A DNA stretch of 64,000 nucleotides from Drosophila miranda. Lineage: Eukaryota; Arthropoda; Insecta; Diptera; Drosophilidae. Below the pieces are notes generated by a model. The model saw nothing but the letters and a program-made list of their open reading frames with translations. It was not told the origin of the DNA and did no database searches. Shown here piece after piece: positions 33,394 through 45,023 of this stretch (position 1 is its first letter; the number at the start of each line of letters is the position of its first letter). The stretch is from NCBI RefSeq assembly GCF_003369915.1, contig NC_046673.1, positions 19,893,718 through 19,957,717 on the forward strand. The letters are read 5' to 3'. The position numbers and the translations under genes were made by a program.

Positions 33394-34380
33394 TCGGCTT
33401 TGCGTATCGCGGTGGGTATATTTATATGGTTTCGCGTCCGACGCGCTCTTAACTAATTGCTGTCCACGCCGCGCGCCTCTGGCGTTTTTATACGTTCGGA
33501 CCCCACCGCAAAAGTGGGAGCTTGGAGCTTGGAGACTGCGAGAACTGCAGGTGCGACCGGCCGTTGGGGCTGCTGCTTGTCAGTGCTGGCAGTTTGGCGG
33601 TTTGCGTATGCACTTAATTTAGCAGATGGGCAGTTCCTAGATTCAAGCTAGATTCAAAAAGAAATATGCCAAAAAGAAGTAAAACTAAAAAAAAATAAGA
33701 TACAAATTTGGCTAAGATTAAATACCCGCCAGTAATAAACCCGAAAAATTCAGAACATCGTCAATTTCGAAATCCTATCCTCCCTTTGATGCAATACAAT
33801 AGTTTGTTTTTAGATTTTTGGATTTGAAATGGTACGATGTTGAACTGTAACATACATATATGTGGAATTAGGGTAACATGTTGATATCATGTTAAATTCT
33901 TAATTAACATTAACATCCATTGAATGGAAAATAGACGCTCAAGTCGGAGTTGGACTCGAGTTTCGTCGGGTTTGAGCGTGACTACCTTGCGTGTCCACGA
34001 TATCGTTTGATATGGAAAATAACTGATTACCAAAAACAATGTCGCTCAAACGAAGCGTGCGTTTTGAGATTTTCTCTATCAAAAAGAGCCTGTTTCTTGT
34101 CAGTTCTGGCTTTTGTGGGTTTTGGCTAGAAAAATATCTAGCGTACCCTGCTGCTAAATTGGCAGCACCACACTTTTCGGCCAGTGCTGGGCAGCAGACC
34201 AATTGGATTACAGCTGTTCGAGAAGGAGTCATCGAAGCAATTTCGAAAGCAAAAGCAATATATTTGTATATACATGTTAAAATTAGGATAATCACCAATT
34301 AACGTTTTAAGTGTGCTTCCCGTGCAGTGGCCCATGCATATGTGAGAGAGAGAGAGAGAGAGAGACTGCGAGCGGCGAAC
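33394..34380. other. divergent promoter region of the sPLA2 gene and Traf6
   Basis: The two flanking genes are transcribed away from each other. A TATA-like 'tatatttatatgg' at about 33417-33430 lies upstream of the phospholipase. A GA repeat (about 34344-34364) lies just before the Traf6 start codon, in its leader. The rest is AT-rich. Confidence 0.5.
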
Positions 34381-35775
34381 ATGCAGCGACCACATACAGA
34401 CCATAAGCCACTCAAGCTACAGAACCAGCACTCGGAGCAAAACGAGCACAATAGCAATAATGGCACACGCATCGCGGCAAGCAGCAGCACCCATAACCAT
34501 GACACGTCCACGCCCATATTGGCACAGCGTGCGGGCGGCGGCGGAAGCTCTGCTCCAGTCCAGCCACCCAAGAGCCTGTCCCTAAGCCAAAACAACTATG
34601 CCGCCTCGGACACGTCGGGCGAGGAGGAGTTTCTGGACTCGCGCTACGAGTGCGCCATCTGTATCGATTGGCTGAACGAGCCGGTGCTCACCTCGTGTGG
34701 CCACCGCTTCTGCAAGCGTTGCCTGACCGACTGGCTGCAGAACCACAACCAGTGCTGCCCCTTGGACAATAAGCAACTCTCTGCGGAGCAGGACATCTTC
34801 CCGGATAATTACACGCGACGCGAGATCGAGCAGCTGAAGCACAAGTGTCCCAACTCGCCGCTGGGCTGTGCCCTGGTCGCCTCCCCCATCGAAGTGCATC
34901 GCCATCTGCCCAGCTGTCCGTACCGACGGCAACCGCAGCCCGAGCAGCTGGAAGAGAAGTGCCCATTTGCCAAAATCAAGTGCGATTTTGTCGGTCGGCC
35001 CGAGACGAATCAGCTGGAGGAGCACCTCAAGTCGGATATGCCGCATCACATGCAACTGATGCTGCAGGCCTTCCAGCAGACGGCCATCGCCACCTGGCAG
35101 CCGCAGAAGGCCAGTACCAGCACCAGCGGTGGCTCGCTGGAGAATGGCCATGGCCATGGCCAGCTGGCACCGCCGCCCCAATACGCCAATGGGGTGGACG
35201 AACAGATCGTCCAGACCATGTACCAGCGAATCGTGGTACTGGAGCAGCGTACGCGCGAACAGGAGACGCGCATCGAGAATCTCAATAAGCAACTGCGCCT
35301 GGCCCGCCAGCCCATCGATCCACGCTACAGCAACGGCACCATTGTCTGGAACATTGGCCATCTGGGCAACCTGGTGTCGCGCCTGCGGGCGAATGCCAAC
35401 AATCAGGTGTACTCGCACGAGTGCTACACCTCTCCATATGGCTACAAGTTCTGTGCCCGTCTCAACATTCAGCCGAGGAAGCCGCATGTGCTCAGCCTGC
35501 ATGTGCATCTGATGCAATCGGAGAATGACTTCCACTTGGACTGGCCCTTCAAGGGGCGCATCAAGCTGTGCATGGTGCATCCGACGGATGCGAGCCAGTC
35601 GCAGCATGACACCATCATGACCAAACCGGAGATACTGGCCTTCCATCAGCCGCGCGAGGCGATCAGCACACGTGGCTTTGGCTTCCTGGAGTATGCCAAC
35701 ATATCGAACATCATGCACTTGGGCTTCGTGGCCGATGATCGGCTGCTCATCAAGATTGAGATCAATCTGGTTTAA
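34381..35775 (+). CDS. Traf6: TNF-receptor-associated factor 6 (TRAF6), E3 ligase adaptor
   Basis: A 464-aa cytoplasmic adaptor that links receptors to JNK and NF-kB signalling. Low-complexity N-terminus, then a C3HC4 RING finger at about residues 91-127 (CAICIDWLNEPVLTSCGHRF, CKRC, CCPLD). TRAF-type zinc fingers span about 150-220 (KCPNSPLGC, HLPSCPYR, KCPFAKIKC), followed by a short coiled coil (about 280-305, EQRTREQETRIENLNKQL) and a C-terminal MATH/TRAF-C domain ending FVADDRLLIKIEI. The frame is open upstream, but 34381 is its first ATG. Single coding exon. With slpr in the same window, two JNK-pathway genes are neighbours; any functional link of position is inference. Confidence 0.9.
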   Translation: MQRPHTDHKPLKLQNQHSEQNEHNSNNGTRIAASSSTHNHDTSTPILAQRAGGGGSSAPVQPPKSLSLSQNNYAASDTSGEEEFLDSRYECAICIDWLNEPVLTSCGHRFCKRCLTDWLQNHNQCCPLDNKQLSAEQDIFPDNYTRREIEQLKHKCPNSPLGCALVASPIEVHRHLPSCPYRRQPQPEQLEEKCPFAKIKCDFVGRPETNQLEEHLKSDMPHHMQLMLQAFQQTAIATWQPQKASTSTSGGSLENGHGHGQLAPPPQYANGVDEQIVQTMYQRIVVLEQRTREQETRIENLNKQLRLARQPIDPRYSNGTIVWNIGHLGNLVSRLRANANNQVYSHECYTSPYGYKFCARLNIQPRKPHVLSLHVHLMQSENDFHLDWPFKGRIKLCMVHPTDASQSQHDTIMTKPEILAFHQPREAISTRGFGFLEYANISNIMHLGFVADDRLLIKIEINLV

Positions 35776-36710
35776 AAACAGAACTGGAAACTGAAAACTG
35801 GACACAGGGAATTGGAACTGGAAAACTGGAGGCGCCAAGGAAGAGAAGAGAACATTCCACATCGAATGGATCATTGCATCACAATATCCACATATATATA
35901 TTTTATATAGTTTTATATAGGATATATATATATATATATATACATAATCGCATTTGTAGTATAGATGCAGTCGATCATTAATCAGTTTAGGCGCCTCATC
36001 TACCTACATATATGGCTACTACTCAAACTAATCGATATTATCGCTACTACTCGTAGACCCTACCTTATAATAATTCAGTTATATTTGTTCAACCTTGTTG
36101 ATCCCATTTTAAATGTATTTCTATATCGGATTAGTTTTTAACATGCAATAACCAACCCGTCGACCCCTTCAATTCGATGGATTTGAGCATGCGTAAACCG
36201 AGTACGTCCACTAATTTTATAGTCAAATCTCATAGTATTTATAGTACCCTTGAAATGCAGAGAACGACCACTCCATAAATAACATTTAAATTGTTTGCCG
36301 TCTATCTGTCTGTCTGCTTATATAAAATCTACTAATCACGCAGTTCTTTGCCGATAATCACTAGATCATTTAGTAGCTGCCAAGCAGCACGCTTCTATTG
36401 ATATATACATTTATTGGTCGTCTACCTTCAAGGGTATATAAACATCGGTGCCCCGATTTTGTCCTCCTTACCGGTTAAGGCTTATGTTACCCCCAAAACC
36501 ATCTGTAGAACCCACTGCAATACACATAGCGATAAGTTGTTCAAGATCTACTCACACTGGAACAGACTCTGTCTCTAGGTCTGGGTAACAGCTGTGAGGT
36601 AGCTCTCTTGAGTAGGGAACCCCGATTAAAGGACATTTTTGTACCGCTAATTGAGGATTTCTGCCGTCGCTTTTCTATTGCTCCCAAAGTAAAGAAATCT
36701 TTATTGGATT
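35776..36710. other. convergent intergenic region
   Basis: This contains the Traf6 3' UTR (TATATA run at 35915-35942) and the 3' flank of the lipase gene. A minus-strand AATAAA (complement of tttatt at about 36699-36704) lies just past the lipase stop codon. No gene seen. Confidence 0.5.
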
Positions 36711-37717
36711 CTAAAATGGCTCCCCGTAAGGACTCTCCTCATGGGTTTTGAAGCTATAGATGCCCTCTGTACGGCCAACATCTAGAGGGTCACCCAGCGC
36801 AACGCTCTTCGGGACGGCGCCGTCACAGTTGCCGAGCAGGAGCAGGAACTCGGGGTATCCGCTGCAGTGGGCGTAGGGCGTGTAGCGCGATACGTGCTGA
36901 ACAGCCTCCGCATAGAAAAGGACGGCACGGGCATGGGCACAGCTGTTGTTCAGATCAAAACCGCAGCCGGGCTGCCGTCTTCCACCATTGGCATAGAAGT
37001 CGCTGTGGCCCATCGGCATTAGCTGTCCCTTCATAAGCCCATTAGTATGAATGGCGACCACATAGTTGGCATCTGTGCTGGATAGGCGAAGGCTCTCGCT
37101 GGGTATGCGGAACAGTGGCAGGGCCGGATCCAGGGCGACAATATAACCCAGGGGATGCTGCCCTTTGCTCGTCGTGTTCAGCTCCTTGCCACAGAACCCG
37201 GCCACATGAGCGCCCATGCTGTGGGCAACAACCACCACCTGGCCCAGATCCAGGCTGAATTCTCTGGCCAAAAAGGACAGGAAACGTGCCACCGACTTGC
37301 CCACGCCCGGCACCATCGGCCTGGCCTCCAAGTACGACAATGCTGCAATAACACCCCAGTCCACGGCGATGATATTGAACGGACCACGGGACTGGTAGGC
37401 GGTGCGCAGCTCACTGACGGGTGCGTCCAGATACGTAACGCTCCAGCCATGTATGATGACCCTGAGGAGGACAATGATTAGGAAGCGTCTTCCCCAAACA
37501 GACACACATCCCGTTTTGCTCACTTTGTCGGAAGCTGCGCATCAAAGTGGGAGGCAGTAACCGATTCCGAATCGTTGGTGTACAGCCTCTGCGGATGTTC
37601 GGGACTGTTGGGGGTGTACACATAGAAGCTGGCCATGTCCCCAACTTGACCGGTGGCCAACACCTCTATCCCAGAGAGTCTGCACAGGCACAGCGATAGC
37701 AGGGCGATCCACATCAT
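36711..37717 (-). CDS. secreted lipase / phospholipase A1-like protein (pancreatic lipase family)
   Basis: Two exons, 37717-37524 and 37461-36711, with a 62-nt intron (GTGAGC…CTCAG) in matching phase, give 314 aa. A signal peptide occupies about residues 1-20 (MMWIALLSLCLC). The junction restores the family motif K-V-I-I-H-G-W, the oxyanion-hole region. The nucleophile elbow is AHSMGAHVAG, so Ser is present but the usual first Gly is Ala. The Asp (ALDPALPLF) and His (CAHARAV) of the triad are both present, along with the YANGGRRQPGC block. Likely an active extracellular lipase; substrate cannot be told. A second ATG follows the first immediately. Confidence 0.8.
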
Positions 37718-38138
37718 TGTCTGACGACTGCCCGTCGGGGACTGTTAAGCGGATGGAATAGTTGGCCATGCTCAATTTGAGAAAACTCTGATCCCCCCTT
37801 CGAGCATGCAATCATCAATGGGCATCGGCATCTCTAATCTTGAACCTCTCTGAGGTGTACTTCACGGCAAATTATTCGATTTGCGTTAAAATTAAAATTC
37901 GTCAAGTTTTCTGTTTGTCGTTTTTAATAACGTCCATTGTGGATTTTTGCACTTGAGCGTATATAATTCCATATAGACGGCGTGTGCAGGCTATCGTATA
38001 CCCGCCACTATCTTGTTTAGCGACTGAAGAGGCTGATACTCCCTTGTGGTACCCTGTGGACAGCAGGCAGACGGGGCAGGCATGACAACTACCTAATGTC
38101 TTAATCTCTTAAAAAACTACTTAGTTGCATAGACGTGT
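37718..38138. other. short intergenic region
   Basis: This is the lipase promoter side and the 3' flank of the following minus-strand zinc-finger gene. Nothing else identified. Confidence 0.5.
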
Positions 38139-39611
38139 CTACGAGACATGCCAAGTGCCAGCACCTGCACCAGCAGTTGCACTTGCACTTCCAGCAGCGC
38201 CTGTCGGAGTGCCAGTGTCGGAGTGCGAATGGGAATGGGTGTCCGCTCCCTCCACATTCAAGTCTATGGCCATTGTGATGGTTGTCGTCGACGCGGGCGC
38301 ATTCTCGTCGATCAGCTCGATGGTCACCGTCTCCATCTGCCCAACTTCTTGTTGGCTTGCGACACTCTTGGTAGTGGTGGTGGCGGTGTGGGCAGTGCCC
38401 TTGGATTTGGGCAATTCGTGGGTGCGCATATGGGCATTGAGGCCGCCGGACTGGGCAAATGTCTTGTCGCACATCTTGCAGGGGTATTTGCGCCGCTCGG
38501 AATGCAGCAGCTTGTGGACGCGCAGGGCCTTTTTGCGCTGGAACGTGGAGCCACAGACGTCGCAGACGAAGGGCCGATGATTGGTGTGCGAGACGGCATG
38601 AACGTTGAGGTCGTGATAGCTGTAGAAGGCTTTACCGCACACCTCACACTTAGCCGGACGCTCACCAGTGTGCCGTCGCATGTGGGCGGTGAGGACACCG
38701 CGATCGCGGCAGGGCCGGCCGCACACCTCACAGATGCACGGCATCCGGCCCGTATGGCAAATGTTGTGAGAGGTGAGCTCCTTCTGGGTGTAGAAGGTAG
38801 CCTCGCACTCCTGGCACTTGTATGGCTTGATACCGCTGTGGCGCTGACGGTGGCGCATCATGTTGCCCGATTGGGTGAACGGTTTGCCGCAGATGTCACA
38901 GAATATGCCCGTGTGCTTCCATCTATGGCCGTGCAGATCGCGCTCGGTGCGAAACGTCTGGTTGCACTCCTCCTCGGGGCATGTGTAGACCTTTGCCGGT
39001 CCACGCTTTCGCTTCCGCACGGTGCCATCCTTGTCGTTGTGCTTGACGCGTCTGTGACTCTGCAGGCTCCGCTTGCTGTTGTAGGCACGATCGCATTGAT
39101 CGCACTGGAACAACATGTCCTTCGTGTCGTCTTTGAGGTGGGGTGGTTCTTCATCTTCTTCGGCGTTTTCAATTGGCTCGCTGGCCTCTCCCGTCCACTC
39201 TGCGTCCGGGTCCAAGTCCAAAAGCGCCTCCTCTGTCTCCACAAGAGTGTTTTTCATGGCAGTCTCTCGTTCACGGCGGCCTGTGGAATCTGCATCCACA
39301 GCCTGGGCCTCATCGATCGCTGATATGTGCTCCAGATCAACATTCTCCTGCTCATCCAACTCGAAGCTCTCGTGGGCAATGGGATCATCTTCAATCTTTA
39401 TGGTGGCATCGAATAGCTTGCAGTCGTCGTTCGCCGCCTCTCCGAGATGCTGCAGTCGGAAGTGTTGCGGAAAATCGCCAAATGGCATCCGCTGCCCGCA
39501 TAAGGAACAGCATATGTCGTAGCTGCTGGGGCTATTGCACAGAACCTCACCGCACCGAAAGTTGTGATAAGAGCCGGTTCCTATCACCGGCAATGACTGC
39601 AACTTGATCAT
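38139..39611 (-). CDS. C2H2 zinc-finger protein, eight fingers, N-terminal Cys module
   Basis: A 490-aa nuclear protein in one exon, probably a DNA-binding transcription regulator. Residues about 19-56 hold a Cys/His module (RCGEVLCN, CCSLCGQ, FGDFPQHFRLQHL) also found in the zinc-finger genes at 43.5-47.5 kb. An acidic linker (about 60-165) follows, then eight C2H2 fingers from about residue 168 to 400, several joined by HTGxxP linkers. The C-terminal tail is Thr/Ala/Ser-rich. The ATG at 39611 is the first in frame. Upstream the gene faces the Gbeta5 promoter head to head across about 750 bp. Targets unknown. Confidence 0.85.
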   Translation of the reverse strand: MIKLQSLPVIGTGSYHNFRCGEVLCNSPSSYDICCSLCGQRMPFGDFPQHFRLQHLGEAANDDCKLFDATIKIEDDPIAHESFELDEQENVDLEHISAIDEAQAVDADSTGRRERETAMKNTLVETEEALLDLDPDAEWTGEASEPIENAEEDEEPPHLKDDTKDMLFQCDQCDRAYNSKRSLQSHRRVKHNDKDGTVRKRKRGPAKVYTCPEEECNQTFRTERDLHGHRWKHTGIFCDICGKPFTQSGNMMRHRQRHSGIKPYKCQECEATFYTQKELTSHNICHTGRMPCICEVCGRPCRDRGVLTAHMRRHTGERPAKCEVCGKAFYSYHDLNVHAVSHTNHRPFVCDVCGSTFQRKKALRVHKLLHSERRKYPCKMCDKTFAQSGGLNAHMRTHELPKSKGTAHTATTTTKSVASQQEVGQMETVTIELIDENAPASTTTITMAIDLNVEGADTHSHSHSDTGTPTGAAGSASATAGAGAGTWHVS

Positions 39612-40365
39612 CTTGAGCCAATACTTATGGCTGATGGTTAGGGGGTCCCTCTCACTGGTGCCGCTACAATAGTTCAGTCATTTGGTGTTAGGCGTTTAAC
39701 GTTTGGCGTCGTTTTTGTTTCCTCAACTCCAGCTCAAGCCGTTGGTTGACATCCAAAAATCACATCAGCTGGGCGGCCAGTGTTGGCAAACGAATCGAAA
39801 GCGTTGAATAAATGGGCGCGTAGTTCAAGTTGCATTTTTTTTATTCATTTTTGATTGATCCAAAATAGGAGTTGATGTGCCGTTTCTTTGTATCTATAGT
39901 AGCGTAAACGAACGTAAAGGAAAGAAAATAATTATTTGACCAGTTAAGTTTGTCAACAAGCTGTGTGCGGTAGCAAGAGGCAATCGGTTTTTCCTTGAGT
40001 TATACAGCACTACCTGCAAAAGCTTTTCATTATTATAGACAACCCAATCATAGTTAACCGAATATTAAAGTGACTATAATTTGTCCTTACCAAATGGCTT
40101 ATATCTTTGATGAATTATATATAAATTATGGCGCTTTCAGCGCCAGCTGTACAACAGGGTTGTCCGAAAGCTCGACAAAAAATCGATTTAAGGCAAACAT
40201 CTGCAACTCTGACCGCACAGGCGCTTGTGCGCAAGGGCCCGTTGTGTATTCAGATTTGGTATACATCTTTTTTCACCATTGATTCTTCACTTGATTTTTC
40301 GCCTTGACACTGGAAGTAGCAGATGAATCGACGCTGGTGAAAAAGTAGAAAACAATTAAGTGAAA
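39612..40365. promoter_or_regulatory. divergent promoter region (zinc-finger gene / Gbeta5)
   Basis: The flanking genes run in opposite directions. AT-rich centre with no repeat. No clear TATA box or known core element was identified. Confidence 0.4.
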
Positions 40366-41436
40366 ATGTCGGAGGGAGCTGTCTCTGCCAGCAATGTTAA
40401 TGCCAATGAAAAAATGGCAAACTTGCTGAAGGAGGCGGAAAATTTGAAAACCAAATTGGAGGAGGAGCGCTCGAAGCTGAATGACGTCAATCTGTCGAAC
40501 ATTGCGGAGCGCCTGGAGCAAATTGCTTACGTCAACATCAAGCCTCGCAAGGTGCTGAAGGGACACCAGGCAAAGGTGCTTTGCACCGACTGGAGCCCCG
40601 ACAAGCGACACATTATCTCATCCTCGCAGGACGGCCGTCTTATCATCTGGGATGCGTTCACTACGAACAAGGAGCATGCCGTGACCATGCCCACCACCTG
40701 GATCATGGCCTGTGCATACGCCCCGTCAGGCAACTTTGTGGCCTGTGGTGGACTGGATAACAAGGTAACCGTCTATCCAATCACCTCTGATGAGGAGATG
40801 GCCGCCAAGAAGCGCACTGTTGGCACCCACACAAGTTACATGTCGTGCTGCATTTATCCCAATTCGGATCAGCAGATCTTGACGGGCAGCGGTGATTCCA
40901 CATGTGCTTTGTGGGACGTGGAGTCCGGTCAGTTGTTGCAAAGTTTTCACGGCCACTCTGGGGATGTGATGGCCATCGATTTGGCGCCCAACGAGACGGG
41001 CAACACCTTCGTCTCGGGCAGTTGCGATCGCATGGCCTTCATTTGGGACATGCGCTCTGGCCATGTTGTCCAGTCCTTTGAGGGACACCAGTCCGATGTG
41101 AACAGTGTCAAATTCCATCCCTGCGGAGATGCGATTGCCACCGGATCGGATGACAGCAGCTGCCGTCTGTACGACATGCGGGCCGATCGCGAGGTGGCCG
41201 TCTTCGCCAAGGAGAGCATCATATTTGGTGTCAATTCAGTGGACTTTTCGGTCAGCGGCCGCCTGCTCTTTGCTGGATACAATGATTACACCGTCAACCT
41301 GTGGGACACTCTGAAGTCGGAGCGCGTCTGTCTGCTGTATGGCCATGAGAACAAGGTCTCCTGCGTCCAGGTATCGCCCGACGGCACAGCCCTATCCACG
41401 GGCAGCTGGGATTACACCATACGGGTCTGGGCGTAA
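40366..41436 (+). CDS. Gbeta5: G protein beta-5 subunit
   Basis: A 356-aa beta subunit of the Gbeta5 class, which pairs with R7-type RGS proteins rather than classical Ggamma and speeds signal shut-off in neurons. An N-terminal coiled segment (about residues 15-45, [18 protein letters not shown]) precedes seven WD40 repeats from about residue 63 to the end. Gbeta5-type sequences include [32 protein letters not shown] and KESIIFG. It ends [12 protein letters not shown], as the family does. ATG 40366 is the first in frame. Length is close to the fly and human short forms. No introns in the coding region. Confidence 0.93.
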   Translation: MSEGAVSASNVNANEKMANLLKEAENLKTKLEEERSKLNDVNLSNIAERLEQIAYVNIKPRKVLKGHQAKVLCTDWSPDKRHIISSSQDGRLIIWDAFTTNKEHAVTMPTTWIMACAYAPSGNFVACGGLDNKVTVYPITSDEEMAAKKRTVGTHTSYMSCCIYPNSDQQILTGSGDSTCALWDVESGQLLQSFHGHSGDVMAIDLAPNETGNTFVSGSCDRMAFIWDMRSGHVVQSFEGHQSDVNSVKFHPCGDAIATGSDDSSCRLYDMRADREVAVFAKESIIFGVNSVDFSVSGRLLFAGYNDYTVNLWDTLKSERVCLLYGHENKVSCVQVSPDGTALSTGSWDYTIRVWA

Positions 41437-42924
41437 AAATTTGTTAACCATATTCCCCTGTTAAGAGCATCTGTCAAGGACAGTTGGTCGATATAGATAT
41501 AAATATTATATATTTTTGATTTTTGAGATTAGTTGCAGTTCAGAGGGCTCATTTTTCAAGTGATGGCAAAAAAGAAAATGAAAATTACTTAAATGCAAAA
41601 AGCATACATACATATGTCATGGGCAAATGATGCATACTTTTAGCTTTGATCTATATATTGTAATCAAATATTGGCCTACACCTGACGGTGTAGCGAAATC
41701 ATAAATTGTTGATAAATTTTATAAAATTTATCAGAACAATGCAGTTTGCCTAGCACCTAAATTAACAGATTGCATATATAATACTACTCCCACTTTGTGT
41801 CTAGACGGATACCCAAGTATTGTATTGTATATATGCTTATATGTACTTGACGTATTGTATGTACTATAACCAACAGATATTATTGTGTATGTCTATGGTG
41901 TTTCAATCCAATACTGTATCCTGAACAAGTAGAGTCAAAACGACAACCGTAAATGTTAAACCTTTTCAAAATATGCATTTGTACTCAAGGGTCATCATGT
42001 AAATGTGTTTTTGTAATCAAATACTGTGTGCAGGATGGCCCTAAGCTTAAGTAAAATGCATATACAATATGTGGTGCACAGCGGCTCATGTGTGACGAGT
42101 AGGTCGTTAGGAAGTACAGGTGTTGCAAGAGCATTCCAATTAAATACTGGTTAGAGGATACCCAAATATGTTCGGCGCAAAAAGAGTTCTTACTGTTTTC
42201 TCTATCTCTGATTTTCTGGGCAGAGAATGGAAGGCCAAAAATTGTAAATAGTTCCATATGTAACTTCTCTGCCCACTCTTCGAATATGGAGTGTATTGTA
42301 AAACTGAGAAAAGTATGGAGTCTCGAACCAAAACCTTAAACAAATATTAAAATCTTGTGTAATATCGAATATTACATACATATATGCGCAAACAAACAAA
42401 CTATACTATATAAATGGATATTTAACTGCAGAACAGACATTAATTGTGTACACTAACCATATATAAAACTAGCAAAGGAAGACGCAAGGAAACCAAAACA
42501 GAAAATCAAATTATCCTCAGATATACATATGAATATTACATATGTACCTATATGCGTGAACGAACAAACTATATTCAGTAAGCCGCTGAATTGATTAATA
42601 ACCAATAACCATTTATAAATGAATTAGAAAACAGATATGTGTAATATTACATACATATATGCGCTTATAAACTATTTAATATCGGGACAAACCTTGATAT
42701 ATATGTAAAATACATATACATAAATGGACAGATGGCAAAGGAAGGAGTGGAAACCATATTAACATCGGTTATATGTAACTTTACATACATATATACTGTG
42801 TGCATAGAAATAAGTTCCTGTTTGAAATAAATGTTGAAGATGTAACCACACGTGTCTATCATTCCATAAACTTTGCTTGAGGGAATTCTAGGAAGGGTTT
42901 TCCGACATCCTTATATATCCAATA
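41437..42924. other. Gbeta5 3' flank with degenerate repeats
   Basis: AT-rich. A block 'aatattacatacatatatgcg' followed by 'aaacaaactata' recurs in variants near 42365, 42530 and 42645, suggesting old local duplication. No gene seen. Confidence 0.5.
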
Positions 42925-43290
42925 AAATAGTATAGGGATATGTGCAACAGCCAAAAGGAGTTTCCGACCCCATAAAGTATATATATTCTTCATCAGCATC
43001 AATTGCAGGGTCGATAGACCTACGTCTATCTGTCTTCATAAGCGCCCAGACCTAAGAGACTATAAAAGCTAGAGCAACCAAATTTTGTATCCAGAATGCG
43101 CCACCCACACTTTTGGAGATACGGAAAAACGGACAAATGCAGGTAATAACCATATCTACCAGATTACATAAATCAATCCACGCGCTAACTTTCTCTCTCT
43201 CTCTCTTTCTCACACACTCTTCCTCGTTCAGTGTGTGCCCCCTGGCGGAGGGAACGAGATATGATTCTGGTATTGGTGTGAGAATAGATA
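42925..43290 (+). mobile_element. DINE-1/INE-1-like non-autonomous Helitron relic
   Basis: It contains 'gtttccgaccccataaagta', 'tatatattcttcatcagcat', 'gcccagacctaagagactat' and 'aaaagctagagcaaccaaat', and ends with 'ccctggcggagggaacgaga'. Same block order as the copy at 8385-8790. A CT/TC run (43187-43210) splits its last part. Confidence 0.7.
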
Positions 43291-43489
43291 GAGAGACAGA
43301 TGTAGCGGAATCAAGTTCTTATCAAATAGATCATTAGGTGGAAAGAGGATAAACGGAGTGAAGAATTAACAACATAAATCATAAGATAACATAAACACTG
43401 ACTGAGTATCGGAAATATTGTTTTATGTAGTATTCTATATGTACAACGTTAGCTTATATATATACCACGTACTCCGTGGTTCTGCCCGG

Positions 43490-44776
43490 TTAGCAAGTAA
43501 ATAGCATATCCATTTCTTTGCCGTCTGACACACCGTTGGCTGCCTGCTGCTTGTGTCCCCGCATGTGGGCCGAGAGCCCCGCCGCCTGGGCGTAGGCATT
43601 GCCACAGACTTTGCACTTGAACTTTTTGATTGCCAGGTGCAGATGCTTGTGGTGGTAGAGAGCCTTGGGCCGGGAGAAGGTTGCCTCGCAATCGTTGCAC
43701 TTGTAGGGCCGTTCCGTGGAGTGCATCGGCTGATGCTCGTTCAGCAGCGACTTCGAGGCGAAACAGCGCGCGCAGGTCTCACACTTGAAGGGCTTCTCGC
43801 CCGTGTGGGAGCGTCGATGGACGATGAGAGCCTCGCGGTATCGCGACCTATAGCCGCACAGCTCGCAGACATAGTTGCGCTCCGTTTTGTGGATGCGGCG
43901 GTGCGAGTTGAGGTTGTGCTTGTTCGTAAAGGATTTCTCACAATTCTCAAAGTCGCACTTGTACTGCCGCACACCAGAATGTCCCTGCACATGACGGAGG
44001 AGAGTCCGTGAGTTCTTGAAGATCTTTGCACACAGTTTGCAACTGAAATCAGTGTGCAGTTTGCGCCGATGCGCCTCCAGGGCCCGTACCACATCGAAGG
44101 CGTCTCCACAGTCGCTGCACTTGAACGCCTTCGGGTGGGGATGGCTCATCTTTATGTGGGTATTCAGGTATTTTGCCGATGTGTATTTGCGATCACAGTG
44201 CTTGCAGCAGAACTCCTTTGGCTGCCGCTGCATTAGATAGAGTTTAATCATTAGTGGAATAGAAAACCAGAGGGAAGGCCATGATCATGATACCTTGAAA
44301 ATACTTTGCTGGTCCTCGCTCTCTTCATCTGTCCTATCACAGGGGCTGCTTAAGATGGCCTCTGGCTCTAGGTCGCCGTCGTCACTGTCAGATTTTGGCG
44401 AATTCTCTCCACACTCCCAGAGCCCTTCAGTTTTCTGATTGCCTCCCGTCTGCAACGAGACAGGGACTTTCGCCGCCTGTACATCATCATATTCCCCTGC
44501 GAGGAGGAGCTTCTTCTCCGCAGTGTCAGGCAGGGGCTTAGCCGAAGCACGCAGAGTCACCGCCTGTGTCTGCGGCTTGCCCTGCTTGTCAAGGTGTACG
44601 TTGCGAATGTGCCGAACGAAATCATCGAAGGAGAAGTGCTTCATATCGCACAGGCAGCAAGCCAAGTGGAATCTGTTGCACTCCTGCTCGTAGAAGATCT
44701 CGCCGCATTTGGGTTGCATTTTCTGCTGGGCATGCAGACGCGTGTAGTCCACATGTGTTAGGCAGTGTTTCAGCAT
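43490..44776 (-). CDS. C2H2 zinc-finger protein, eight fingers, N-terminal Cys module
   Basis: Two exons, 44776-44294 and 44227-43490, with a 66-nt intron (GTATCA…ATGCAG) in phase 0, give 406 aa. The N-terminal module (KCGEIFYEQ, ACCLCDMKHFSFDDFVRH, RNVH) at about residues 22-58 is clearly related to that of the gene at 46071-47480. An acidic Ser-rich linker follows. Exon 2 carries eight C2H2 fingers, starting CKHCDRKYTSAKYL and ending CKVCGNAYAQAAGLSAHMRGH. The last four fingers match those of the next two genes upstream (CGYR…, YAQAAG…), so this is a tandem paralogue. Start is the ATG 44776; the frame extends upstream without another ATG. Confidence 0.85.
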
Positions 44777-45023
44777 GCTGAACACATGCAGAAAAATCAA
44801 CCAGCAACAAAAATTGTAAACAAACGGGCCAACGAGGATTTAGATAGATCGCTGCAATCACAGCCTATCGATAGCAGACAAAACAGACAACAGTGCTCGA
44901 AAGCGTCGACACAAATCAAATGGCTAACGGATTCGGTTTTACTAGCAAAATTTATTCGTAACATAGGAATTATAGGCATTATAGGTAATTAACAATTTGC
45001 TGATGCAGCATGTGGGCGCCCAG

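Noticed and set aside
34582-35874. 430-codon minus-strand open frame opposite Traf6
   Set aside because: Antisense shadow of a GC-rich coding exon; the translation has no domain and Traf6 on the plus strand explains the sequence.
38148-39323. 391-codon plus-strand open frame opposite a zinc-finger gene
   Set aside because: Shadow of the repeated zinc-finger codons on the other strand.
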